Assembly: GCA_963989385.1 (NCBI GenBank)
Contig: OZ022502.1
Location: 14,619,001-14,683,000, forward strand
Source of the DNA: Ctena decussata
Lineage: Eukaryota > Mollusca > Bivalvia > Lucinida > Lucinidae
Reading direction: 5' to 3'
Length of the DNA stretch: 64,000 nt
The notes beneath the pieces were generated by a model that was not told the DNA's origin, did not search any database, and saw nothing but the letters and a program-made list of their open reading frames with translations. The position numbers and the translations under genes are program-made. Shown one piece after another: positions 1-10,300 of this stretch (the stretch's first letter is position 1; each line of letters starts with the position of its first letter).

Positions 1-410
1 ATTACAATTGGGCAGTCGATTCAAAGACTGATTAGTTCCAAAAGGATCCAAATAATATAAAAGACTAATATCTAGAATAATAGTCTAATCGATCTCAAAT
101 TTTAGATTTCTCAGAATCTTTCCTCTGATCTCAAAGGATGTAAATAAAATATTATCTGCACTATGGATGATGTACGGGGAGACGTTTTTTGCGGCCTCCA
201 CACGGCACAACACCAGCTGCAGTGAGGTAAAATTAAAATCTTAAAAGTTCCTTTAAGAGCAGAGAATACATACAGAGGTAGGAACATGGGCCAGACTACG
301 TAGTTTCGGCTAATAAAGCCTCGTCAGTGACCCTGACAATATCTGGTGACGAAAGCAGAATAAAGCATACTGTCATTTCTTAATTTCAATTGGGCAGTCG
401 ATTCAAAAAC
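1..410 (+). repeat. B-A composite interspersed repeat, tandem arrangement
   Basis: Segment A (about 1-240) begins with the AATTGGGCAGTCGATTC motif and ends near a GTGAGGTAAAATT motif. Segment B (about 236-390) contains GGGCCAGACTACGTAGTTTC and a CTGGTGACGAAA motif. A second start of A follows at 387. Related copies lie at 1219-1374 (B only), 22595-22945 (B-A, minus) and 46885-47265 (B-A, plus). The order A-B-A here shows that the unit can be tandem. No coding potential was seen and the family was not recognised. Confidence 0.75.
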
Positions 411-574
411 TTGCTACTTTCCTTTATGACAAAAGAGACGACTTCCATTTTCCCATTGTTTGCTATTCATTTTTGAGTTGTAAAATTCCTTCGGCACCTG
501 CATGCTGACATAATGTTTTCAGACAGTCTGCTATGCTAGATCCACTTTTGAAACATCAATACCAGAAGAAACCT

Positions 575-778
575 GGGACCGTATTTATAAAACGACTTAA
601 GTGGTTGCTATGCTGTTGCTAGGGCTAAATTTCTATGAAGGAGATTCCCTACAACTACGAAATTTGCTCTGGAGGTTCCTCCAGAGCAAATTTCATAGTT
701 GTAGGGAATCTTCTTCATAGAAATGTAGCCTTAGCAACAGCATAGCAACGACTTAAGTCGTTTTATAAATACGGCCCC
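575..778. repeat. Foldback MITE, GGGGCCGTATTTATAAA family, copy 1
   Basis: This is a nearly perfect ~200-bp palindrome. Its ends read ACCGTATTTATAAAACGACT and its inverse, followed by GGCCCC. The arms contain TTGCTATGCTGTTGCTA, and the centre is CTCTGGAGG/CCTCCAGAG. Two further copies are at 7837-8058 and 39404-39626. It is a non-coding, non-autonomous DNA element by structure. Confidence 0.85.
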
Positions 779-864
779 TGCTCACCAATATATTGCTGTC
801 AGAGGGATATCGCAGAATATTTACATTTTTGGTGTATTTACTGAAAAGCCCTATAGTAGACCAT

Positions 865-1400
865 TGAAACGTAATGTAGTTTACATTCCAATAATTACAT
901 TGAGACACGCGACGTCAATGACGTCAAAATAAACAATGGCTCTCTACAACCTGATTGAACGTCACCAACGTCATGACGCCATGCCTGTGTTCTGCTGTTA
1001 GCAGAAAAAAACTGCATGTACATGTTTTACTGCTTATATAAGATTTTTCATGAAAGATTTGATTGAAACGAATGTAAATCTAAGCAATGAACTTAATTTT
1101 TCTGATGTGTATCGAAGTGTAAACTACATTGGGTCACTAGCAAAGTTTACATGAACCGTAGGTCACTAGCAAAGTTTACATGAACCCCTTCGGGGTTCAT
1201 TCACTTTGCACGTGACCCAATTAAAATCTGAAAGAGTTCCTTCAAGAGCAGAGAATACATTCACAAGAAGGAACATGTGCCAGACTACGTAGTTTCGGCT
1301 AATAAAGCCTCTTCAGTGACCCTGACAATATCTGGTGACGAAACCAAAGAAGAGCATACTGTAATTTCTTTAGCCAATGTAGTTTACACTTCGATAAACC
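865..1400. repeat. Palindromic element interrupted by a nested B repeat
   Basis: AATGTAGTTTACACTTCGAT at 1378-1397 is the inverse of a sequence at 1111-1131. Between them are two direct copies of GGTCACTAGCAAAGTTTACA (1132-1151 and 1161-1180), a small CCCCTTCGGGG hairpin, and the B repeat at 1219-1374. The B repeat sits inside the palindrome, so it appears to have inserted later. A second, weaker inverse of the end lies at about 868-889. TGACGTCA-like half-sites occur near 910-930. Confidence 0.6.
1219..1374 (+). repeat. B segment of the B-A repeat, solo copy
   Basis: This matches 236-390 nearly base for base: the GAGCAGAGAATACAT start, the CCAGACTACGTAGTTTCGGC core and the CTGGTGACGAAAC end. 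It lacks an adjoining A segment and is nested in the palindrome at 865-1400. Confidence 0.75.
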
Positions 1401-1800
1401 TCAGAAAAATGAAATTCATTCCTTAAGTGACGCTTGTGTCAACACTTAAAAAGTTTTATGGGAGACACAATGAACTCGTTGATCCCTACAATGTGGCCGT
1501 CCTAAACAACTTTCCGATTTCATGGCCTCAGCCGAACATGTAGAGGACCCTATAAAGACGGTTGAATGTAGTATGCTTTTCATTTACCGAACTTGAATTT
1601 TCACTGACTAGTCCATCAGATACATGAACATAGCGTGTGTCTTATAATAGGCAGGTGATGCTTACTACTCACACCTGATCACACCAAGTCCCGTTAAGTT
1701 GAATTAATTTAAGCATGTTATTCTTTATCCTTGGTTCAGATGTGGTTCCGTGAGTATAAAGCTCGTTTAGTCCATAAAAACATACAAATCAAGTTAAGAA

Positions 1801-2386
1801 TCGCTGTGATATATACTCAAAAAATATTAAAGGGTCAAACATTTCAAACATTTGGTAAAATAAATCATTTCTACCTTCCATTTTATTCATTTTGCAAGTT
1901 TTATACACATGAAGCTTGAACCTATAGCCTTTGTCTTGACCAAGGCCAAGCTTTAAGTCAAACTACCCCTAAAACGAAAGTTGTTTGAATTCCCATAGAG
2001 AATTGATAGTGTGTCAGCTTGGTAGGGAATAACTTCTAAAATTGCTATGAGTTTTAAACTTCTTATAGCTTGCTGACCTTAAAATTGATTAAACTTCATG
2101 ACTATCGAGCAATTTTTCAAAAAATTCATGAATTCGCGAAATCGAAAATTTTGGTGAATTTGTTCCCTATGGACTTCAAACAACTCTGATTTTGAGGGTA
2201 GTGTGAATTGAAGTCTGGACTTGGCCAAGATATAGGCTATATTTTCGAACTTCATGCGTACAAAACTTGTAAAATGAATGAAATGGAAGGTGGAAATTAT
2301 TTATTTTACCAAATGTTTGAAATGTTCCAGAAATCGCGGGGTAAAAGTTTGACCCTTTAATATTTTTTTCGAGTATAACTGCAACG
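1801..2386. repeat. ~585-bp foldback element
   Basis: The sequence at 1801-1935 (ATATTAAAGGGTCAAAC, ACATTTGGTAAAATAAAT, CTTCCATTTTATTCATTTT) returns in inverse order at 2245-2386. The inner arms near 1935-2000 and 2165-2240 also pair imperfectly. A short open frame at 1731-1919 overlaps the left arm and has no recognisable protein character. The element is long for a MITE and has a loop of ~150 bp. Confidence 0.75.
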
Positions 2387-2936
2387 AGGCCTGAGTGCCA
2401 AACTACATCGATAGCTGCAGCAAACGAAGACGTCGAGTTAAAGCACGGAGGGCCGAAATAAAGACAATTGAGTTAAATGGGTACAGCGCCATGTTTTCTT
2501 CCATTTTAACAAAGGGAAACAACTTTTGTGACTTGCTGTTTGCTTCTCTTGGCGGCGAAATCCGACGGGTTTAAAAAAGGTCTACTCTTAAATTATATAG
2601 ATTAACAAATGCTCCAAGTGGAGAAAAACTATTCCTTAAGAGTTGACTCTATTGAATAAAATGTCTGTATTATTTCATCTGAAAGTGTTTTCATATACGC
2701 CAGTACTTCACTTTCCCCAGCAAAAAGCTATTAAAATCTGATAAGCACACATGTATATCAAATACACTTAATTACTTCCACGATTTGGAAGTAAATAAAG
2801 GGGAGAGTGATGGACTGTACGCTATAGAACAGAGTACTATTATCAGGATAAAACAAATTCATCTTAACTTCATAGTCAATTGTACACCGAATATTAAAAA
2901 AATAAGTTACAGTAGTGAAGTCAAATATTGTGAGTA
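2387..2936. other. Unassigned intergenic sequence
   Basis: I see no gene, RNA or clear repeat in this AT-rich stretch. Open frames here are short and unlike any protein I know. Confidence 0.4.
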
Positions 2937-3121
2937 TAAACTGCATTCGCCCAGACTGATCAGAGTCTTCACTCTGCACTTTAAATGTAGCTAAGTGTCT
3001 AAGCTACCTCCATGCCAGCAGCAAGCCCCTGATCAGACTGGACGCATGCCTCTGCTGATTTGAGTCTTCGCGTGGCCCACATGCCATTTTGTTGGTATTG
3101 TCTTGTCGGTGTCGCGGCTCA
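2937..3121. repeat. GCCGCGACACGA foldback MITE, 5'-truncated copy
   Basis: It retains the internal CCCAGACTGATCAGAGTCTT arm, the GTAGCTAAG centre and the right terminus GTCGCGGCTCA. The left TIR is missing. It belongs to the nine-copy family described at 50362-50599. A SINE begins nine bases after its right end. Confidence 0.75.
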
Positions 3122-3130
3122 CGATTTACA

Positions 3131-3330
3131 GGAGCACCGGTAGCTCAGTATGTTAAGCGCTGGTCTGCTAAACTAGAGGGCTGGATTCGAGTTCAGCCCG
3201 AGGTGGAATGCTTGCCAACTGTAAACAGGAACCCGTTGCACTTAGCCTTCAATAATCCCTTTTCCATTGGCTTGTTATGACTGAAAATCTATTGAAATTC
3301 ACGTTAAACTATAGGTAATTCATCCAGTTA
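3131..3330 (+). mobile_element. tRNA-headed SINE, copy 1 (diverged)
   Basis: The head GGAGCACCGGTAGCTCAGTA followed by a GGCTGGATTCGAGTTC B box resembles a tRNA promoter. The body continues with GTAAACAGGAACCCGTTGCA and a TTATGACTGAAA block and ends near a CATCCA tail. Six copies lie in the window (3131, 6290, 21739, 33493, 61321, 63802). It is transcribed by Pol III if active, and this copy has many substitutions. Confidence 0.85.
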
Positions 3331-3450
3331 TCAAAGCGGTTTATGGTCTGCATAACGACAAATTATTGCAAAATGAATAAAAAGACAACTAAACAGTGAA
3401 GAAAATTGCAACTCAAAGAAAACTAAACAGTGAAAAAAATTGCAACTCGA

Positions 3451-3471
3451 TTTTTTTTTTTTTTTTTTTTT
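3451..3471. repeat. T21 homopolymer
   Basis: An uninterrupted run of T. It could be the poly(A) relic of a minus-strand retroinsertion, but no retroelement body was identified next to it. Confidence 0.9.
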
Positions 3472-3807
3472 GCCCTAGAGTGGAGTCAATGATCTTTTTG
3501 CACGCATTATTGATATTACTTTTCTTCTCGAGTCTTGACCTCATTAAATATACACTCTACTGTATTTTAAGGTCAATGGTCACGGCCCTGACATTTTTTT
3601 GATAAAATTGAAAGAAAATATATAGAAATAAATCATTTTCCATTGTTGACTGCTCTTGAAAAAGAGGTTGATAAGAGTTAGCCTGTATTATTCAAACATA
3701 CATCAAAGTTTCTGACAGTTTTCCTTATATTGCAACTAACATGTTTAGAATTCAGGATAATTGCAAATATTGTTGAACATATTAAGAACATAGCAATTGT
3801 GATCAAA
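3472..3807. other. Unassigned sequence upstream of the DCXR-like gene
   Basis: AT-rich, with no recognisable gene or repeat. Confidence 0.4.
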
Positions 3808-4093
3808 GTTTAAACCTGGAATGGAATGGATTAAAAAGGAATGGAATGGATGATACAATTCACATTCGGTCGGCTACAATAAGTTCTCAATGCCTTCGAT
3901 AGTACACTTACGGGAAAAGCATTTTCTCCCTGAGAGGGAGCAAATTCTTTTCACGGGGAAAAGAATTTGCTCCCTCTGAGGGAGCAAATTATCGTCTGTA
4001 AGAGTACTATCCGAAATCTACGGAAAGAAGTGGATAGTATCCTTTCCAGTCCACTATAAGCCATTCCACTCCATTCCATTCCACGTTTCAAAC
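3808..4093. repeat. Foldback element with GGAATGGAATGGA ends
   Basis: The left end GGAATGGAATGGA pairs with TCCATTCCATTCC at 4071-4083, and flanking GTTTAAAC/GTTTCAAAC extends the match. Inside, GATAGTACACTTACGG pairs with CTGTAAGAGTACTATC. The centre holds repeated GAGGGAGCAAATT hairpin arms. It lies 250-530 bp upstream of the DCXR-like start codon. Confidence 0.75.
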
Positions 4094-4137
4094 TATGCCG
4101 CAGTTATTCACACATGGTTAAATGTGTTTTCAAGGAT

Positions 4138-4261
4138 GTTACGAAACGAAAAAGAGCTGTTACGAAACGAAAAGTCATAGTTACCAAACGACTGGTCTTC
4201 AGGTCGTTTGGTAACTATTACTCTTTATCGTTTCGAAACAGCTCTTTTTAGTTTCGTAATA
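4138..4261. repeat. Foldback element immediately upstream of the DCXR-like CDS
   Basis: GTTACGAAACGAAAAAGAGC pairs with the inverse at 4241-4261. The inner arm ATAGTTACCAAACGAC pairs with GTCGTTTGGTAACTAT. It ends 80 bp before the ATG, so it must lie in the promoter or 5' UTR of the gene. Confidence 0.75.
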
Positions 4262-4341
4262 GCTCTTGTAGATGCATAGTTAACCAGGGGGGTTGCTCTC
4301 CCATACTGTTGTAGATTCAACAGACGCTTGAAATTTGTACA

Positions 4342-4393
4342 ATGGATGTGCGATTTAATGGAAAACGAGCCCTGGTTACTGGAGCTGGTAAAG
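4342..4393 (+). CDS. DCXR-like exon 1
   Basis: Codes residues 1-17 and the first base of codon 18. It contains the beta-1 strand and the start of the cofactor loop (TGAGK). The donor is AAAG|GTATGA. An ATG in good context (A at -3, G at +4) sets the start, and the downstream motif spacing matches human DCXR. Confidence 0.92.
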
Positions 4394-7300
4394 GTATGAG
4401 TTTTTAATCCAACCAAGCCCAGAGGTTATAATACTTGAGTACATTCTCAAACTCAAAAATAAGCACACTGATTGGCTGCTCGGAAGCAGCCAATCAGTGT
4501 GAATATTTTTTAGTTTGAGATTATTCTAAAGTTCTATAACCTCGAACCCTGGTTAGTCTATACTTTTATAATTAGACAATCAGTCTGGGTTTTCTTATTT
4601 GTGTTTTTGTCCAATTCTCATAACAATTGCCCAAGGAGGCCCCAGCGGAACGAGTCCATGGTTGCACATTTCTAGCATCGAGTCTGTCTGTCCGTCTTCT
4701 CCCCAATGCGAGAGGAGAGTTTTTTATTGGGTCTTTTTAATGTTAAAGCGCTGTGTATTTAAAGGGAACTGTTGTTAGTTTATATTTTGGGTGTTCGATA
4801 TATGCTGATATACTTCTAAATCTGGCGAAATGACTTCACTTGTTAATGAGCTTCCACATAATGTTTATTATTATTATTAGTAGTAGTAGTAGTATTGTTA
4901 TTGTTTTATGCTGCTTATCAATATGGTGTCAAGATGAATAGGTTTACTCTCAGGGGAAGCAACCTTGTCATTTTTACTTTTCAATTGGAATAAACTCTTA
5001 AAGGATAGAATTTGCTCCTCTTGGAGCAAATTTTTCCTTTCAAGAGTAGATCACATTTTGAAAGGCTATGTCGTCCAGGGTGCAATCAGGAATTCTAATG
5101 CACTTACAAATATAACGCGACGTCTGTTTGGATAACGTCAAAAAATTGCGACAGTATATTCTGCGATATACTGTCGCAAACCATTATAAAACGTCGCTTC
5201 TCATTGGCTGACGTTTGGTTTTACGTTGCTGAACGCGCTTGCAATGGGTGCAAAGCAGTACAATTTGAAAGGTAAAAATGTGAAAAAAGTGAATTAGAAT
5301 GGGGATAACTATATTGAAAATTGTCATTTGGGGAGGTAAATCGTCGGTTTTATGGTCGCAAATTCCGTTTTATGGCTCCGCTGGCGCGTCGCCGTAAAAC
5401 GAAATTTCAGACCATAGACCCAACGATTTACCTCCCCAAATGACAATTTTGAATACAGTTATCCACTAAATCACACCATTAGTTCCCCTTTGTAAAAAAG
5501 GCGGAAAACATGCAGGTATACTATACACCTTAATTTGGTAAAAAAAAAAATCAAGTAAATATATGCTCTGTGTTCTTAGGAATCGGCAGAGGTATAGCTC
5601 TGAAGCTAGCAGAATGTGGCGCCCAGGTTGTGGCTATCAGCAGGACTCAAAAAGATTTAGACAGCCTCAAGGAACAGGTAAATTTTGCGAAAGACATGAT
5701 TTTTTTCTCAATACTCTATACTTGCTCAGCCAAGGATGATAAACGTGCAACGCTTTAGAAGGCAAAATTCCGGTTCAGATAAGGTTAAATGGTTGCGGGC
5801 AAAACAACGCCATATGAAATTAGTACGGCATACAGGGTACATGTAGATCCAGAGGAGACTTTTGATCCTTGTCTACACTGACTTCGAAAAACTGTACATT
5901 TGACAAAATGAAGAAACAATAGAACTAAACATTTCTTGAAAAATGGCTTCACTCACAAAGAACAACTCACCCAACACTACCGAAAGAAAAATAAAACTAA
6001 AAATTTTAAGGTTGAAAGGTACACTTTCTGGGGCATTAACTCTGTCATTTTCATTTAGCTTCCCTTGTCAATGAGGGTCAACTCTTAAAGGAATGAATTT
6101 ACTCCCCGTCTAGAAGCAAACTACTATTTGTTTTAAGAATAGACCTTTTAGGAAGAGCTTTGTTGCACAAAATACGGCAAAAAGAAAGTATCAAAAGTTG
6201 TCACCCTTTGTTAAAATGGCAGAAAAACATGATTGTTTACCCATACACGTTAATAATAAAACCAAGCAAACTATTTAAGCCGCGACACGATAGATGGATG
6301 GATGGATGGATGGATGGATGGATGGATGACTTGCGATTTTACGTCCTTTTCAACAGTATTTCAGTTATATCAGGACCATGGCACGGTGATGATGAAAGGA
6401 TGTGTGCGATGGAACCCCGTTTACGGTAGGAAAGGTTTTCGCCTCAAGTGGGGCTCGAACCCGGTTCGCTAGATCAGTAGGCCAGCGCTTAACCCACTGA
6501 GCTACCGGGGCTACGCCGCGACACGAGAAAACCAACAAAGTGGTTGTGCGCCAAGCACAGACTCAGATCGGCCTGGGCATCCGCCCAGTCTGATCAGACT
6601 CTTTGCTTAGGCTTAAACGTAGCTAAGGGTCTTAGCTACCTCCATGCGGACAGCAAAGACTCTTGTCTGAATGGGCGGATGCCCAGGCTGATCTTAGTCT
6701 TCCTTGGGCGCACAACCACTTTGTTGTTTATCTCGTGTCGCTGCTCAATTTTGGAAATTACGCGCACACAAACAAGAGAAACCGCAACAGAAGAACAGCC
6801 TTAGAACCGTCTGTTGTAAGAGTACTGAGGATTTAAGGCCACTGGGAGTTTTCTGAGTTAGTGTATGCTTTGTTCCAGAGATACAGCCTATATGTGTGTG
6901 TCGAGTACTCATTTTTAAACTTTTATATTATTTCTCGCGGAGAAAGCTGGGAAATACTCATTCGAGATGGTTCCGTAACTATTCATTCAAGGCAATCGGA
7001 GCACCGCTCGGCCAATTCCGTGAATTAGGCTCGGAGGTATTTACGGCGGAGGAGTATGTTGCAAAATGCAATATTGTGTTATACGCCGGCGACGCAGCTC
7101 TCTATGTCCACTAAAGATAATTAATTCCCGACCTACGACCTTCTCAGCTGTTGCAAGGACATTCAGTTTTCGCTGTAAACTGTTGGCAAAACAAAATAGC
7201 CAATTACTGACGCTGAGACAAAAAATGCATTTGTTTCTTTTTTTTCTTTTATTTCATCATTTATTCGGTCCGATAGTCGCGGCTAGCTTTGTTTATGTCG

Positions 7301-10300
7301 TTGTTCCTGACAACAATCCTGTGATTCAAGTAGTCCCACGTCATACATCCGCGTTTGGTTCACGGAATTGGCCAAGCGCTGTTCTGATTGGCCTCCGATG
7401 TCTGATTTGTGTGTGGAATAGGACGAATAGCTCCGATTGCATTCAAACATCTGTCCGTCATCTATTCTACTTTAGATAATACCCCATGCGCTGTATATGA
7501 CAGTTCAAATTGTTTACCTCTCATCAGATTAGATTCACTTTCTGTCATGTAATATTGTCGCAGGTACCAAGTATGGAAACCCACTGCTTAGATCTTACAG
7601 ACTGGGATGCCACAGCCACCTTGGTCAAAAGCCTTGGCCCGATAGATCTTCTAGTAAACAATGCTGCAACCGGAGTGCTTAAGCCAATTCTTGATTTCAC
7701 AAAAGAAGACCTAGACAGGTATATACTTTCTATCACTCTAAATATTTACTAAATTAACACTAGTACTTTTAAAAACGCCAAAAAAAAACCCTTCCCCAGA
7801 ATGTCCATTTTGTGGTTTTGATGACAAAAGATAACAGGGGCCGTATTCATAAAGCCACTTAAGTGGTTGCTATGCTGTTGCTAAGGCTAAATATCTATAA
7901 AGGAGATTTCCTACAACTATGAAATTTGCTCTGGAGGAAAGTCTTTGAAAGACTGTTCCTCCAGAGCAAATTTCATAGTTGTAGTGAATCTCCTTCAAAG
8001 AAATTTAGCCTTAGCAACAGCATAGCAACCACTTAAGTCGTTTTATGAATACGGCCCCAGAACTTCATTTCATCTCATATCATACTACATGATACAGGAG
8101 ATAACGTCTGAAAATATAGCTAAACCATAATTGTATGGCATAGCATTTCACATAAGGAAAGAAATAAGAGAGAGGAGAAGTGGCGAAAGAGAGACAGAAA
8201 TTGTGTTGAAACACTGTACATGCAATTGATGAAATACGCATCGAGGTAGTGAATCGCTGATTCGAATATCCTAGGCTTGAGGTTTCTGTTGTTTTTATTC
8301 CTTTGATTATTTTAGGGACAAGCAGGAACATTTGCGAACCTCAAAAGCAGTTACAGTTGTTAGTATCGCGCAGAGTTTCGGTGATTTCATATAATTTCAA
8401 TGCAACCGTTACGATATTGTTCCGTTTTTTTTCACGAATATGGCTAGCTTATAATGGAAAGAATTTGCCCAGCATGCCTGGCCTTATTTTCAAGGGTTGT
8501 TATGATTTTCTCTCTCTCTCTTTTCAGAGTCTTCGCGTTAAACTTCAATGCCATATTCAACGTTACGCAGGTATGAGCCAAGTATTTTGTCTTTCAAACT
8601 TAAGACTTTTCTGCTTTTAGTTTTGAATTAAAAACAGATGCTTTATGTGAGGAACGAAATATACCAGTATAATATACATGTACACATAATAATATAGGTG
8701 TTCGAATTATAAACAACAGAAAGTCTCGGTACTAACAATGTCAGTGTAGTAATTTATCAAACTTTTAAAGCGCCAGAAAATTAAAAAACGTTGAATTTCC
8801 CAGCAGTATAGATCTATTTGACGCAGCTCATAATGCCGGAGTTGCCTTACCTGGATCTACACTGTTTGCTCTCTATTGTTGAATCATAAATATGATATAG
8901 CTTGGGTGAAACATTATTAAAGTTTGCAGACTTAAATTTTGTCGGGCTTTAAGGATGTTTCAACAATATGAGTGCCCAATGTTGCACTCCACTTTAAAGA
9001 CGTCTAACATTTTTTTTTCTTTCAGATAATTGCAAAAGGAATGGTTGAACGAGGAAAGGGAGGTGCCATTGTTATGATGTCTAGTGTGCTGAGTATGAAA
9101 GCTACTCCTCAGAACGCCCTGATGTGCTGCACGAAAGCGGCCCTAGATCAGTTTACAAGATGTCTTGCTCTAGAGCTAGGGCCTCACAAGGTATGAGGTA
9201 TTAAATACTTCCTATGCCCGCATGAAAAATAGCATAGAATATTTCATGTAACGGCATTAGCATTTTAATATATACATGTATGAACCGCGACACGATAAAA
9301 TAAAAAAAGTGGTTGTTCGCCAAGCTCAGATTCAGATCAGCGTAGGCATCCGCCCAGTCTGATAAGACTCTTCGCTAAGCGCTTAAAGGGTAGCTAAGGG
9401 TCTAACCTACCTCCTTGCGGACAGCGAAAACTCTGATTAGACTGGGCGGATGCACAGGCTGATCTGAGCCTTTGTTGGACGCATCTGCCACTTTGTAGGT
9501 TTTCTCGTGTTGCGGCTCATATATAAAGATTTTACTTCTTTCTTTTCTTTTTTCTTTTCTTTTCTTTTTTTTCCATACCATGTCTCCCTTCGTTTCGCCT
9601 TCCCTGATAAGGACCAACGTGCCGTCTCTGGAAGACCGTTGACTCAAATACAACCAACAACCCACCAACCGTAGCGTCATTTGTAATGCAGTTTCATTTG
9701 AAGCAATACAGCGATACCTGACTTTTGTTATATATCCGTGTTTCATACTTTGATAGTTGTAGCGTTGTATTTATTTTGCACTTTTTGTCGTTTATTTACC
9801 AAGAAATTGCAGTATGTTATGGCATCATAAGTCGTTTTAGATTCATAATTTGGCTTACATGGTCCCAGCTAAGAGGATTGCTTTGTTTAAATTGTGGAAT
9901 CGCCCCATTGCTGTGTTCATGCATTTTTCTTATTTATCTTGAACTTCAAAATGTACAGGTATGTACTTATTGTTTCTAATTTTATACAGTAACTTTTATA
10001 CAGAAGCCAAAAGGAGAAAACCCTAAGGTATAAACATTGTTGTCACTGTTTATGATTATCCTTACAACCAAATTTCAATCATTTTAGCATCCCGAGTGGA
10101 CCCAGTGCTACAGAAATATTGTGTCTGTTAGATGTATATTCTCCCAATCTACATGTAACCATGTATTTCAGGGCATTCCCTGTAACTGTCGTTTCTTAAC
10201 TGTACTTGTTGCAGGTTCCACTGTCACGCGCAGCTGACTTTTTTCCAAAATCAGGTTTTCTCACTATTCTTGTCATCTATTTATTTAAATGAATTTATTT

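Noticed and set aside
7066..7479. 137-codon open frame in intron 2 of the DCXR-like gene
   Set aside because: It overlaps a diverged foldback element, has no recognisable motif and lies inside an intron of a well-supported gene.
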